Assembly: GCA_964460435.1 (NCBI GenBank)
Contig: CAYWRH010000138.1
Coordinates: 1 to 12,026, forward strand
Length of the DNA: 12,026 bases
Reading direction: 5' to 3'
From: JAAZBV01 sp964460435
Lineage (GTDB): Bacteria; Desulfobacterota; DSM-4660; Desulfatiglandales; HGW-15
Shown: positions 1 through 5,718 of the stretch, piece after piece
Layout: each line of letters opens with the position of its first letter
Numbering within the stretch: position 1 is the first letter of the stretch
The notes under the pieces: generated by a model
The model's database searches: none
Told to the model about the DNA's origin: nothing
Seen by the model: the letters and a program-made list of their open reading frames with translations, nothing else
Translations under genes and position numbers: made by a program

Positions 1-40
1 TCGGACCTTCATTCGTTAAACTGCTATATCTCTTTTCCAT
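1..40 (-). CDS. 5' end of an unidentified gene downstream of atpE (cut by window edge)
   Basis: On the minus strand an ATG at 38-40 opens a frame that stays open to the window edge and reads MEKRYSSLTNEGP. Directly upstream, about 45-55, lies a very purine-rich stretch (AAGGAAGGGAG) at good spacing, one of the strongest ribosome-binding sites in the window, which is why I call it despite only 13 codons. It starts 41 bases after the atpE stop on the same strand, so it is probably cotranscribed. The visible residues do not resemble the hydrophobic start of an F0 b subunit (atpF), the gene often found after atpE. I do not recognise the product. Confidence 0.55.
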   Translation of the reverse strand, partial: MEKRYSSLTNEGP

Positions 41-81
41 TTCTCTCCCTTCCTTATCTTTCCTTTCTAAATAAAACTTAT

Positions 82-456
82 TTATGCCCCTATAGACTTT
101 ATTATTGCTTCAAGGGTGGCATCCAGCGCAGGTATCTTGAAGACCATTAAAAGGCTGATAAGCAGCGCATAGATACAGAGTGATTCAATGAGCGCAAGGC
201 CAAGTATAAGCATGGTAAATATCCTGCCGCCTGCCTCCGGGTTTCTTGAAACCCCCTGCATGGCGCCGTTTATCGCATATCCCATGGCAATGCCGGTGCC
301 GGCAGCTGCAATGCCGATAGCAAAGGCGCAGGCGATCGCCATAAAGGCAACAGCCCACAGGCCTGCTGCAGAAGCGCCTTCACCTGCGTATACCATTGAT
401 GATAAACCTGAAACCGCTATGAATGCCATAACTGTGATAAAAAATTTTTTTGACAT
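82..456 (-). CDS. atpE: ATP synthase F0 subunit c, with N-terminal signal-peptide-like leader
   Basis: This is the proteolipid of the membrane rotor ring of F-type ATP synthase. Two hydrophobic helices (about residues 32-60 and 78-106) are joined by the conserved polar loop RNPEA (71-75). The first helix has the glycine-rich pattern GIAAAGTGIAMGYA. The second carries the ion-binding carboxylate E91 in ALIES. The protein has 124 residues, against about 75-90 for most c subunits. The excess is mostly an N-terminal segment (1-24) with two lysines, a hydrophobic core and a VYA cleavage-like end, so it looks like a cleavable signal or insertion sequence. The ATG at 454-456 follows AAGGGAG with suitable spacing, which supports the long form. 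Around the ion site there is Ser after Glu and a Tyr (Y96) as in sodium rotors, but Met where sodium-type rings have Gln in helix 1, so proton coupling is more likely though not settled. It is last of the F0 genes here. Confidence 0.95.
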   Translation of the reverse strand: MSKKFFITVMAFIAVSGLSSMVYAGEGASAAGLWAVAFMAIACAFAIGIAAAGTGIAMGYAINGAMQGVSRNPEAGGRIFTMLILGLALIESLCIYALLISLLMVFKIPALDATLEAIIKSIGA

Positions 457-506
457 AAAAAATCTCCCTTTTGATATTTATATAAAAACCATATTAATAC
501 AATCTG

Positions 507-1196
507 TTAATGGGCCTCTTCCATAGCCCCTGCAAAATATACTGTTGCAAGCAGCATAAACACAAGCGCCTGCACAAAACTTACTAATAACCCAAGAACC
601 ATTACCGGTAAAGGCGCAAGATATGCCCCTGCGATCGCAAAAAGGATACCCAGTATCTTTTCTTTACCAAAGATGTTGCCGAAAAGCCGTATAGTAAGAG
701 ACATAACCCTTGCCAGATGGCCGATTATCTCTATGGGCAGCATTATCGGGGCAATGGCAGGCACAGGCCCTAAAAAGTGTTTTACATATTTGATGCCATG
801 GTATTTGATACCGATATAGTGTGTGTAAAAAAAGGTAGCCAGGGCAAGGGCAAGGGTTGTATTGGTATCTGCTGTTGGTGAAAAAAAACCCGGTATAAGC
901 CCCAGAAGATTACATAAAAGGATATATAGAAAGACCGTTGCAATAAAGGGAAAAAACATCTTCCCCTCGGGACCAGCAATACTGACAATAAAATCCTCAA
1001 GGCTGCTTATAACAAACTCAAGAAAAGACTGTTTTTTATCAGGCACCGGTTTGATGCCCCTTACAAGCAGAAGCCCGCCACCAATCATGATTACCATAAT
1101 GAGCCATGAATGAGTTACATGCTGGTATTTATGGGCAAATTCTCCCAGACCAGCTAGGCTCAGTATCTCTGTTATAAAATAGTAATGATGCTCCAC
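507..1196 (-). CDS. atpB: ATP synthase F0 subunit a
   Basis: This is the stator channel subunit that passes ions to the c ring. The essential arginine is R170 in SLTIRLFGN (E. coli R210 equivalent). E156 in LPIEIIG and Q209 in SFVQALVFMLLATVY are the other conserved channel-face positions, and the C-terminal GAMEEAH is typical of the family. There are about five to six hydrophobic segments (for example 30-46, 81-103, 114-127, 148-166, 181-220). At 229 residues it is a normal length for the shorter bacterial a subunits. The start is a GTG at 1194-1196; there is no in-frame ATG before residue 33, and MEHHYY resembles other atpB starts. AGAGAGG inside the end of atpI is the likely ribosome-binding site. 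The gene begins 4 bases after the atpI stop, so translation is probably coupled. It is followed after 50 bases by atpE. Confidence 0.96.
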   Translation of the reverse strand: MEHHYYFITEILSLAGLGEFAHKYQHVTHSWLIMVIMIGGGLLLVRGIKPVPDKKQSFLEFVISSLEDFIVSIAGPEGKMFFPFIATVFLYILLCNLLGLIPGFFSPTADTNTTLALALATFFYTHYIGIKYHGIKYVKHFLGPVPAIAPIMLPIEIIGHLARVMSLTIRLFGNIFGKEKILGILFAIAGAYLAPLPVMVLGLLVSFVQALVFMLLATVYFAGAMEEAH

Positions 1197-1200
1197 CTTA

Positions 1201-1587
1201 TTATGCCTCTCTGCCCCCTGCCTTTATGGCGGCCTTTATGCCAATAATGGTTATCGCTATAACAAGGGTTGAAAAACCTATTACAAGGCCTACAGGATGT
1301 ACCAGTTTATATCTCAACACTATAAAGAGAATAATGCCCAGCGCCAGAAGACGAAAATAATATTTTAAAAATATGGAGATCTTCCCGCTTTTCTGCCTGA
1401 AGTCTGTACCAAAGGCCTTCTTTACAGTATGTTGCAGAAACATCAGATTCGCAAAACTAATAAGGCCACCGACAATGATACCTGATGTATGGGAATGGCC
1501 CAAGATGAAGCAGCTTATGGAAGATAATAACAGCATAATGATCAACTGTTTTTTCTTCAGCTCTTCATATAAAATTTCCCATTCCAT
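1201..1587 (-). CDS. atpI: ATP synthase accessory subunit I (AtpI-type, four-helix membrane protein)
   Basis: This is a 128-residue membrane protein with four hydrophobic segments (about 13-30, 34-51, 72-92, 97-117) after a charged N-terminus. The pattern GGLISFANLMFL (40-51), the LKYYFRLLALG stretch (74-84) and GLVIGFSTLVIAI (100-112) match the ATP synthase I-chain family. The family is thought to help c-ring assembly or stability in several bacteria. Its place just before atpB is the classic one. The ATG (1585-1587) abuts the TAA of atpZ with no spacer (TAAATG), and the upstream Shine-Dalgarno is weak, so it probably depends on translation coming from atpZ. Symbol use in this family is inconsistent between species. 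Confidence 0.85.
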   Translation of the reverse strand: MEWEILYEELKKKQLIIMLLLSSISCFILGHSHTSGIIVGGLISFANLMFLQHTVKKAFGTDFRQKSGKISIFLKYYFRLLALGIILFIVLRYKLVHPVGLVIGFSTLVIAITIIGIKAAIKAGGREA

Positions 1588-1815
1588 TTATTCGCCATCC
1601 AGGTCCTTTGCCTTGATATACATAAGATAGAGGTTTCTAAAGGCTGCAATAATCCCGAAAAACAGAAAAATCAGGAATAACCATGGCCCTGTGCCAAATT
1701 TTTTGTCAAGATAATGACCTGCTACAGCCCCTATGGCTATAGAAAGGGCCATCGTCAATCCAGCTGTGCTAAGCACCCCAATAGCCCTGAAAAATTTTCT
1801 GGTTTCATTATCCAT
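1588..1815 (-). CDS. atpZ: AtpZ-type small F0F1 ATPase-associated membrane protein ('gene 1')
   Basis: This 75-residue protein has two transmembrane helices (about 12-33 and 43-65) forming a hairpin. The motif GAVAGHYLDKKFGTGPW (29-45) between the helices is the signature of the AtpZ / 'ATPase gene 1' family. The family accompanies F0 genes and has been linked to Mg2+/Ca2+ uptake or ATP synthase stability in alkaliphilic Bacillus; its role in this lineage is not known to me. It is the first gene of the atpZ-I-B-E cluster. The ATG at 1813-1815 has only a weak ribosome-binding site. A candidate promoter lies about 40-70 bases upstream. Confidence 0.85.
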   Translation of the reverse strand: MDNETRKFFRAIGVLSTAGLTMALSIAIGAVAGHYLDKKFGTGPWLFLIFLFFGIIAAFRNLYLMYIKAKDLDGE

Positions 1816-1853
1816 ATTTAGCTGGATTTGTACTGCTTTTCTCTTTTATGCGG

Positions 1854-1882
1854 TTTCTATCACATGCCTTTTGACAAATCAA
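1854..1882 (-). promoter_or_regulatory. candidate sigma70-type promoter for the atpZIBE cluster
   Basis: Read on the minus strand, TTGATT (1877-1882) and TAGAAA (1854-1859) are separated by exactly 17 bases, and the -10 is preceded by TGA, an extended -10 motif. Each box has 4 of 6 consensus bases. The predicted start near 1847 would give a leader of about 30 bases before atpZ. It lies in the only sizeable gap between hemL and the atp genes. The match is modest and the call is inference. Confidence 0.35.
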
Positions 1883-1937
1883 TAACCTTTTACCCGTGTA
1901 CAATCAGGGTTCCGGCGGAGAGGTATTCTCCCTTTTT

Positions 1938-3218
1938 TCACAGATCCTTGAAACAGGTATATGCCGTATCAATTGTCCTCGCAATTACATCATTATCATG
2001 GGCAATGGATAAAAACATTGCCTCAAACGGGCTCGGGGCCAGATAAATACCTTTTTCACGCATCCGCCTGTAAAAGGCCCTGAACAGGGCAGTATCACTC
2101 TTTTTTGCAGACCGGAAATCAATTACAGACTCCTTTGTAAAAAAGAGGGAGCCCAACGAGCCTATATGATTTATAACAATATCAATACCTGCCTTAAGGG
2201 CCGCATCCTTCAACCCTGTAAATAGGCTGTTACCCCCTGTTTCAAGCCTTTTATATATGCTGCTATCCTTGAGTAGTTTAAGGGTAGCAAGCCCTGCTGC
2301 CATTGCAATGGGGTTTCCGGAGAGTGTGCCTGCCTGATATATATTCCCTTCAGGAGCGATATTCTGCATTATCTCTCTTCTGCCCCCATAGGCCCCTACA
2401 GGGAGCCCTCCGCCTATTATTTTACCCAGACATGTGATGTCAGGCATGATATTGTAATACCCCTGGGCCCCGCCAGGGCCTAGCCTGAAACCTGTTATTA
2501 CCTCATCAAAAATGAGCAGGGAGCCGTTTTCCTCTGTGATCCTTCTAAGCCCTGCAAGAAACCCGTCACCAGGTAAAATTACACCCATGTTTGCGGCAAC
2601 AGGTTCAACAATAACAGCAGCGATCTCTTTTCCGTATCTTTTAAAAGCATCTTTTACATTATCAAGGTTATTATAGGGAAGGGAGATGGTTAGCCCTGCG
2701 ATTTCTGAAGGTATGCCCGGGCTCCCCGGTATACCCAGGGTTGCGACACCGCTCCCTGCCTCCACGAGCAGGCTGTCAGCATGACCGTGATAGCATCCTT
2801 CAAACTTGATAATTATATTTCTCCCTGTATACCCCCTGGCAAGACGGACAGCGCTCATAGCAGCCTCTGTGCCTGAGTTTACCATCCTTACCATCTCTAT
2901 GGATGGGACCATTTGAATGATTGCATCGGCCATCTCCACCTCAATGGCGGTCGGCGCACCAAAGCTTGTTCCCATAGGCAGTTTTTCAGTGATAGCCTTT
3001 ATAACTTCAGGGCGAGAATGGCCAAGGATCATGGGGCCCCATGAACAGACATAGTCAATATATCTCCGCCCCTCTTCATCCCACAGATAGCACCCTTCTG
3101 CCTTTTTTATAAACAGGGGGTCCATGCCGACAGATTTACCAGCACGTACAGGGCTGTTAACACCACCAGGGATAGATTTTTTAGCCTGCTCAAATAACTC
3201 ATGCGATTTATTGTCCAT
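1938..3218 (-). CDS. hemL: Glutamate-1-semialdehyde 2,1-aminomutase
   Basis: This is a PLP enzyme that converts glutamate-1-semialdehyde to 5-aminolevulinate, the entry into tetrapyrroles by the C5 route. It belongs to class-III aminotransferase fold type I. Visible landmarks are SIPGGVNSPVRA (15-26), NSGTEA (114-119) for cofactor phosphate, CYHGHAD (142-148), FDEV (237-240) with the PLP-ring aspartate D238, the Schiff-base lysine K266 in LGKIIGGGLPVGAYGG, and AGTLSGNP (296-303). Its 426 residues are the normal length and it appears intact. The ATG at 3216-3218 has GGAG seven bases upstream. It follows the ahbB-like gene after 77 bases on the same strand, so the two ends of a haem/sirohaem pathway are neighbours. 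Confidence 0.97.
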   Translation of the reverse strand: MDNKSHELFEQAKKSIPGGVNSPVRAGKSVGMDPLFIKKAEGCYLWDEEGRRYIDYVCSWGPMILGHSRPEVIKAITEKLPMGTSFGAPTAIEVEMADAIIQMVPSIEMVRMVNSGTEAAMSAVRLARGYTGRNIIIKFEGCYHGHADSLLVEAGSGVATLGIPGSPGIPSEIAGLTISLPYNNLDNVKDAFKRYGKEIAAVIVEPVAANMGVILPGDGFLAGLRRITEENGSLLIFDEVITGFRLGPGGAQGYYNIMPDITCLGKIIGGGLPVGAYGGRREIMQNIAPEGNIYQAGTLSGNPIAMAAGLATLKLLKDSSIYKRLETGGNSLFTGLKDAALKAGIDIVINHIGSLGSLFFTKESVIDFRSAKKSDTALFRAFYRRMREKGIYLAPSPFEAMFLSIAHDNDVIARTIDTAYTCFKDL

Positions 3219-3238
3219 ATGATTACTCCGACAAAATC

Positions 3239-3252
3239 CGGTTTACGGTTTA
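3239..3252. repeat. perfect 7-base direct repeat, two copies of CGGTTTA
   Basis: Positions 3239-3245 and 3246-3252 are identical (CGGTTTA). They lie in the ahbB-hemL gap, 8 bases from the heptad array at 3261-3295. On the coding (minus) strand each unit reads TAAACCG. No function is visible. Confidence 0.8.
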
Positions 3253-3260
3253 ATGCTTTT

Positions 3261-3295
3261 CCTTGCGCCTCATACCTTGGGCCTTGGGCCTTGTT
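3261..3295. repeat. degenerate heptanucleotide tandem array, five 7-base units
   Basis: The 35 bases split cleanly into CCTTGCG, CCTCATA, CCTTGGG, CCTTGGG and CCTTGTT. The array ends exactly at the base before the ahbB-like stop codon (3296-3298). On the transcribed strand every unit ends in AAGG or GAGG, so the mRNA carries Shine-Dalgarno-like cores spaced every 7 bases, 43 to 77 bases upstream of the hemL start. This is too far for the hemL start itself, which has its own GGAG. Either a simple-sequence repeat or a structured leader is possible. Confidence 0.75.
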
Positions 3296-3760
3296 TTAAT
3301 AATATTCCATACTGCTCTTCTTGAATTCCTTTTCGCTGAAGAGCAGGGAATAATCCTTAATACCTGTCCGCTCTGACATATTGCGGGCTATCTCATGGCA
3401 TTCTTCTTTTGATTCCCCGTGTATCATGGTGAAGAGATTGTACCTGAAGTCCCCTTGAGGCCTCCTGTGATAGCAGTGGGTAACCTCCCTGAAACCTGCC
3501 ATAAGAGGCCCGATCTGGTCTATCTCTTGTTCAGGGACTCTCCATGCCACCATTGCGTTGGCCCTGAATCCTGCCTCCTGATGATATAGGGTTGCGCCCA
3601 AACGCCTGATTACCCCTGAACGTACCATTAAATTGATCCGGTTCAGGACTTCATCCTCTGAAACACCAAGCTGATCAGCCACTGTCTTATATGGCATGGG
3701 CTCAAGAGGCATATCCTTCTGAAGAAACCCTATGATCTTTTTATCAAGTTCATCCGGCAT
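3296..3760 (-). CDS. ahbB: Siroheme decarboxylase subunit, AhbB-like (Lrp/AsnC-type fold)
   Basis: The 154-residue protein has an Lrp/AsnC-like winged helix (about 1-56, with YKTVADQLGVSEDEVLNRI as the helix-turn-helix) followed by an alpha/beta domain. The segments HCYHRRP (95-101) and YNLFTMIHG (107-115) are the hallmark of the siroheme decarboxylase family AhbA/AhbB, which removes the acetate carboxyls at C12 and C18 of sirohaem to give didecarboxysirohaem in the alternative haem pathway of sulfate reducers and archaea. The LFSEKEFKK ending (140-148) leads me to AhbB rather than AhbA, but that split is uncertain. The ATG (3758-3760) is 5 bases after the pyrD stop, with an AGGCAGGG ribosome-binding site, so it is cotranscribed with pyrKD. 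hemL next door supports a tetrapyrrole role. A DNA-binding regulator is the alternative, but it is less likely given the motifs. Confidence 0.82.
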   Translation of the reverse strand: MPDELDKKIIGFLQKDMPLEPMPYKTVADQLGVSEDEVLNRINLMVRSGVIRRLGATLYHQEAGFRANAMVAWRVPEQEIDQIGPLMAGFREVTHCYHRRPQGDFRYNLFTMIHGESKEECHEIARNMSERTGIKDYSLLFSEKEFKKSSMEYY

Positions 3761-3765
3761 TGATA

Positions 3766-4698
3766 CTAACCCTGCCTCGAGGTGATCAGGCTTCCCACAA
3801 TATCACTTATTTTACTAATACCCTTTTCAATACAGTAACCCCTGATACCCTCTATAATCTCTATGGTGGCCCTGGGGTTAATGAAGTTCGCTGTCCCAAC
3901 CTGCACAGCGGATGCCCCGGCAATCATAAATTCAATGGCATCAGTGGCGTTAAGTATGCCGCCTATGCCAATAACAGGGATTTTAACGGCATACGAGGTC
4001 TGATAGACCATATAGAGCGCAACCGGCTTTATGGCAGGCCCTGACAATCCCCCTGAGATATTCCCGAGCCTTGGACGCCTGGTATTGACATCTACTGCCA
4101 TCCCTGTGAGTGTATTGATTACAGAAAGAGCATGTGCGCCGGCCTGTTCCACTGCCTTTGCAAGTATGGTTATGTCCGAGACATTCGGGGTAAGCTTTAC
4201 AATGACTGGCTTATCTGTGTTTTTTACAACCTTCTCTGTTACCCTTGCTGACACCTCCGGGTCTTTGCCGAACACAAGCCCCCCTTTATCCACATTGGGG
4301 CATGAGATATTCACCTCAATGGCAGAGACACCCTTTACGCCCTTAAGCGCACTTGCAAGCTCGCCATATTCATTAATGCTGTGGCCGTATATATTGACAA
4401 TTACCTCTGTTTTAAGGGTATTCAGCCACGGAAGTCTATCTGTAAGAAAATTATCTATGCCTATATTGGCAAGCCCTATGGCATTAAGCATGCCAGCAGG
4501 TGTTTCAACTATCCTTGGAGGAGGATTACCTTTCATGGGTTTAACAGAGATGCCCTTCACAACTATGGCGCCCAGCTGATTCAGATCAATGACATCATCA
4601 AATTCCTTCCCGTAACCGAATGTGCCTGATGCTGTCATGACAGGGTTTTTGAGCTTTAGCCCGTTTAAGCTAACAGATAGATCAGGATTTAGGTTCAT
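3766..4698 (-). CDS. pyrD: Dihydroorotate dehydrogenase, class 1B catalytic subunit
   Basis: This FMN-dependent TIM-barrel enzyme oxidises dihydroorotate to orotate in pyrimidine synthesis. Features seen are NPVMTASGTFGYG (18-30), K48 in VVKGIS, NAIGLANIG (72-80), the catalytic base cysteine C133 in INISCPN (the class 1 feature; class 2 has serine), VKLTPN (167-172), SGGLSGPAIKP (215-225) and the FMN-phosphate loop IGIGGI (243-248). Its 310 residues are normal. The ATG (4696-4698) overlaps the pyrK stop as ATGA, which couples translation and supports a PyrD-PyrK heterotetramer. The presence of pyrK marks this as the NAD-linked 1B form rather than the fumarate-linked 1A form. Confidence 0.97.
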   Translation of the reverse strand: MNLNPDLSVSLNGLKLKNPVMTASGTFGYGKEFDDVIDLNQLGAIVVKGISVKPMKGNPPPRIVETPAGMLNAIGLANIGIDNFLTDRLPWLNTLKTEVIVNIYGHSINEYGELASALKGVKGVSAIEVNISCPNVDKGGLVFGKDPEVSARVTEKVVKNTDKPVIVKLTPNVSDITILAKAVEQAGAHALSVINTLTGMAVDVNTRRPRLGNISGGLSGPAIKPVALYMVYQTSYAVKIPVIGIGGILNATDAIEFMIAGASAVQVGTANFINPRATIEIIEGIRGYCIEKGISKISDIVGSLITSRQG

Positions 4699-5483
4699 AT
4701 TTTTTCCCAGTCGATTTCATTGATATCAAAAACAGGGCCATCCTTGCATACATGGCGGTATGATATTTGATCCGGGGCAGATGCTGCTCTTACCACACAG
4801 CCCTGGCATGCCCCGAGGCCGCAGGCCATAAAGGTTTCCATGGAGACCCTGCATGGTATTTTATATTTGTCTGATATGTTGCTCAGCGCCTTGAGCATAG
4901 GAACAGGGCCGCATGCATAAATGCCAATGGTATTACCCCTGTGTTTTATAATCTCCTGCTCAAGAAGTTCCGTAACCCTGCCATGAAAGCCCTTTGACCC
5001 GTCATCTGTGGCAATAGAGATATCCTGTTCTATGCCGACTGATGAGGGGTCAATTATCTCATCTGACCCTCTGAACCCTGCCAGAAAGGTAAAGCTATTT
5101 TTATCAACCGCCTGTGAGAGGAAAAACATGGGGGCTATGCCTATGCCACCTGAAACAATAAAGAGATGATGAGCCCTGCGGGATATATCAAAACCTTTAC
5201 CAAGGGGGCCCAATACAGAAAGCATCTCTTCTGCCTTTTTGTTTGAGAGGATCATAGTGCCCTTTCCAACCACCTTGTAGAGTATCCTTATAATACCTCC
5301 CTCTTCGGTGCCGCTGATACTAAAGGGTCTTCTCAGGCAGGGGTCAACCCCCTCATTTACCCTTGCCATTATGAACTGGCCTGGCCTTGCCTCCCTGGCC
5401 AGATCTGGCAGGACAAACCTTAAAAGAAATATGCCTGGCGTTACACAGGTATTTGATAATATTTTAACATGTGTCTCTATCAT
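4695..5483 (-). CDS. pyrK: Dihydroorotate dehydrogenase electron-transfer subunit (FAD, 2Fe-2S)
   Basis: PyrK carries electrons from the PyrD FMN to NAD+. It has a ferredoxin-reductase fold: an N-terminal FAD-binding barrel with RRPFSI (51-56) and GPLGKGF (92-98), a NAD-binding half with SGGIGIAPMF (111-120) and CGPVPM (191-196), and a C-terminal 2Fe-2S site with cysteines C221, C226, C229 and C246 (CGLGACQGC then HVC). All four cluster ligands are present, so it should be functional. Its 262 residues fit the family. The only in-frame start is the ATG at 5481-5483, since a stop lies five codons upstream. The ribosome-binding site is poor, with AGGAT rather far away. It is first in the minus-strand run pyrK-pyrD-ahbB-hemL. 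Confidence 0.96.
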   Translation of the reverse strand: MIETHVKILSNTCVTPGIFLLRFVLPDLAREARPGQFIMARVNEGVDPCLRRPFSISGTEEGGIIRILYKVVGKGTMILSNKKAEEMLSVLGPLGKGFDISRRAHHLFIVSGGIGIAPMFFLSQAVDKNSFTFLAGFRGSDEIIDPSSVGIEQDISIATDDGSKGFHGRVTELLEQEIIKHRGNTIGIYACGPVPMLKALSNISDKYKIPCRVSMETFMACGLGACQGCVVRAASAPDQISYRHVCKDGPVFDINEIDWEKI

Positions 5484-5520
5484 AATGGGTGCAGGTTATC
5501 CTAATATCCCCATGATTTAA

Positions 5521-5550
5521 AGTAAAAAGTTGACAGTAAATAAAGTAAAT
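5521..5550. repeat. degenerate AGTAAA-type heptad repeats
   Basis: The stretch reads AGTAAAA, AGTTGAC, AGTAAAT, then AA plus AGTAAAT. This is three near-repeats in 7-base register and a fourth shifted by two bases. It lies 37 bases upstream of the pyrK start in the divergent region. It is looser than the array at 3261-3295, and AT-rich composition could partly explain it. Confidence 0.45.
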
Positions 5551-5601
5551 AACAGCATCCGCATACAGCCACATGAATAGCGGCAATGAAGGTCTTTTTC
5601 C

Positions 5602-5630
5602 TTGACCGGAAATAGATTTATCCGTAAACT
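5602..5630 (+). promoter_or_regulatory. candidate sigma70-type promoter for the FadL-family gene
   Basis: TTGACC (5602-5607, 5 of 6 consensus) and TAAACT (5625-5630, 4 of 6) are separated by exactly 17 bases. The predicted start near 5637 gives a leader of about 80 bases to the ATG at 5719, and it falls at the base of the stem-loop listed next. It is the best plus-strand match I found in this gap. Confidence 0.45.
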
Positions 5631-5636
5631 CTGCGC

Positions 5637-5653
5637 CTGTCCTTCGGGGACAG
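5637..5653 (+). other. stem-loop at predicted 5' end of the porin mRNA
   Basis: This is a perfect 6-base-pair stem, CTGTCC (5637-5642) and GGACAG (5648-5653), around a TTCGG loop. No T-run follows on either strand, so it is not an intrinsic terminator. If the promoter at 5602-5630 is used, the transcript would begin with this hairpin, an arrangement known to protect mRNAs from 5'-end decay. An operator dyad is the alternative. Confidence 0.5.
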
Positions 5654-5718
5654 TCTATTCATCATATTAACTCACAGTTTTTATTTACCGTTTTTTTAAT
5701 TAGAGGAGAGAGTCAGAC

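Noticed and set aside
188..526. Open plus-strand frame antisense to atpE
   Set aside because: It mirrors a confidently identified gene in another frame, has no ribosome-binding site of note and resembles no protein. The same holds for long antisense frames at 4031-4579, 7372-7986 and 9273-9773.
1871..1876. TTGACA on the plus strand in the hemL-atpZ gap
   Set aside because: It would drive transcription into the antisense strand of atpZ-hemL, and no plus-strand gene or convincing -10 is present.
1917..1938. Terminator-like GGAGA/TCTCC hairpin followed by six T on the plus strand, overlapping the end of hemL
   Set aside because: There is no plus-strand gene upstream for it to stop. On the hemL strand the A-run comes before the stem, so it cannot terminate hemL; the stem is only 5 bp.
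3296..3760. Reading the Lrp/AsnC-like gene as a transcriptional regulator
   Set aside because: The HCYHRRP and YNLFTMIHG motifs and the neighbour hemL fit siroheme decarboxylase better; the winged-helix part is normal in that enzyme family.
5530..5535. Perfect TTGACA on the plus strand
   Set aside because: No acceptable -10 lies 16-18 bases downstream, and it falls inside the AGTAAA heptads. TTGACC at 5602 has a better partner.
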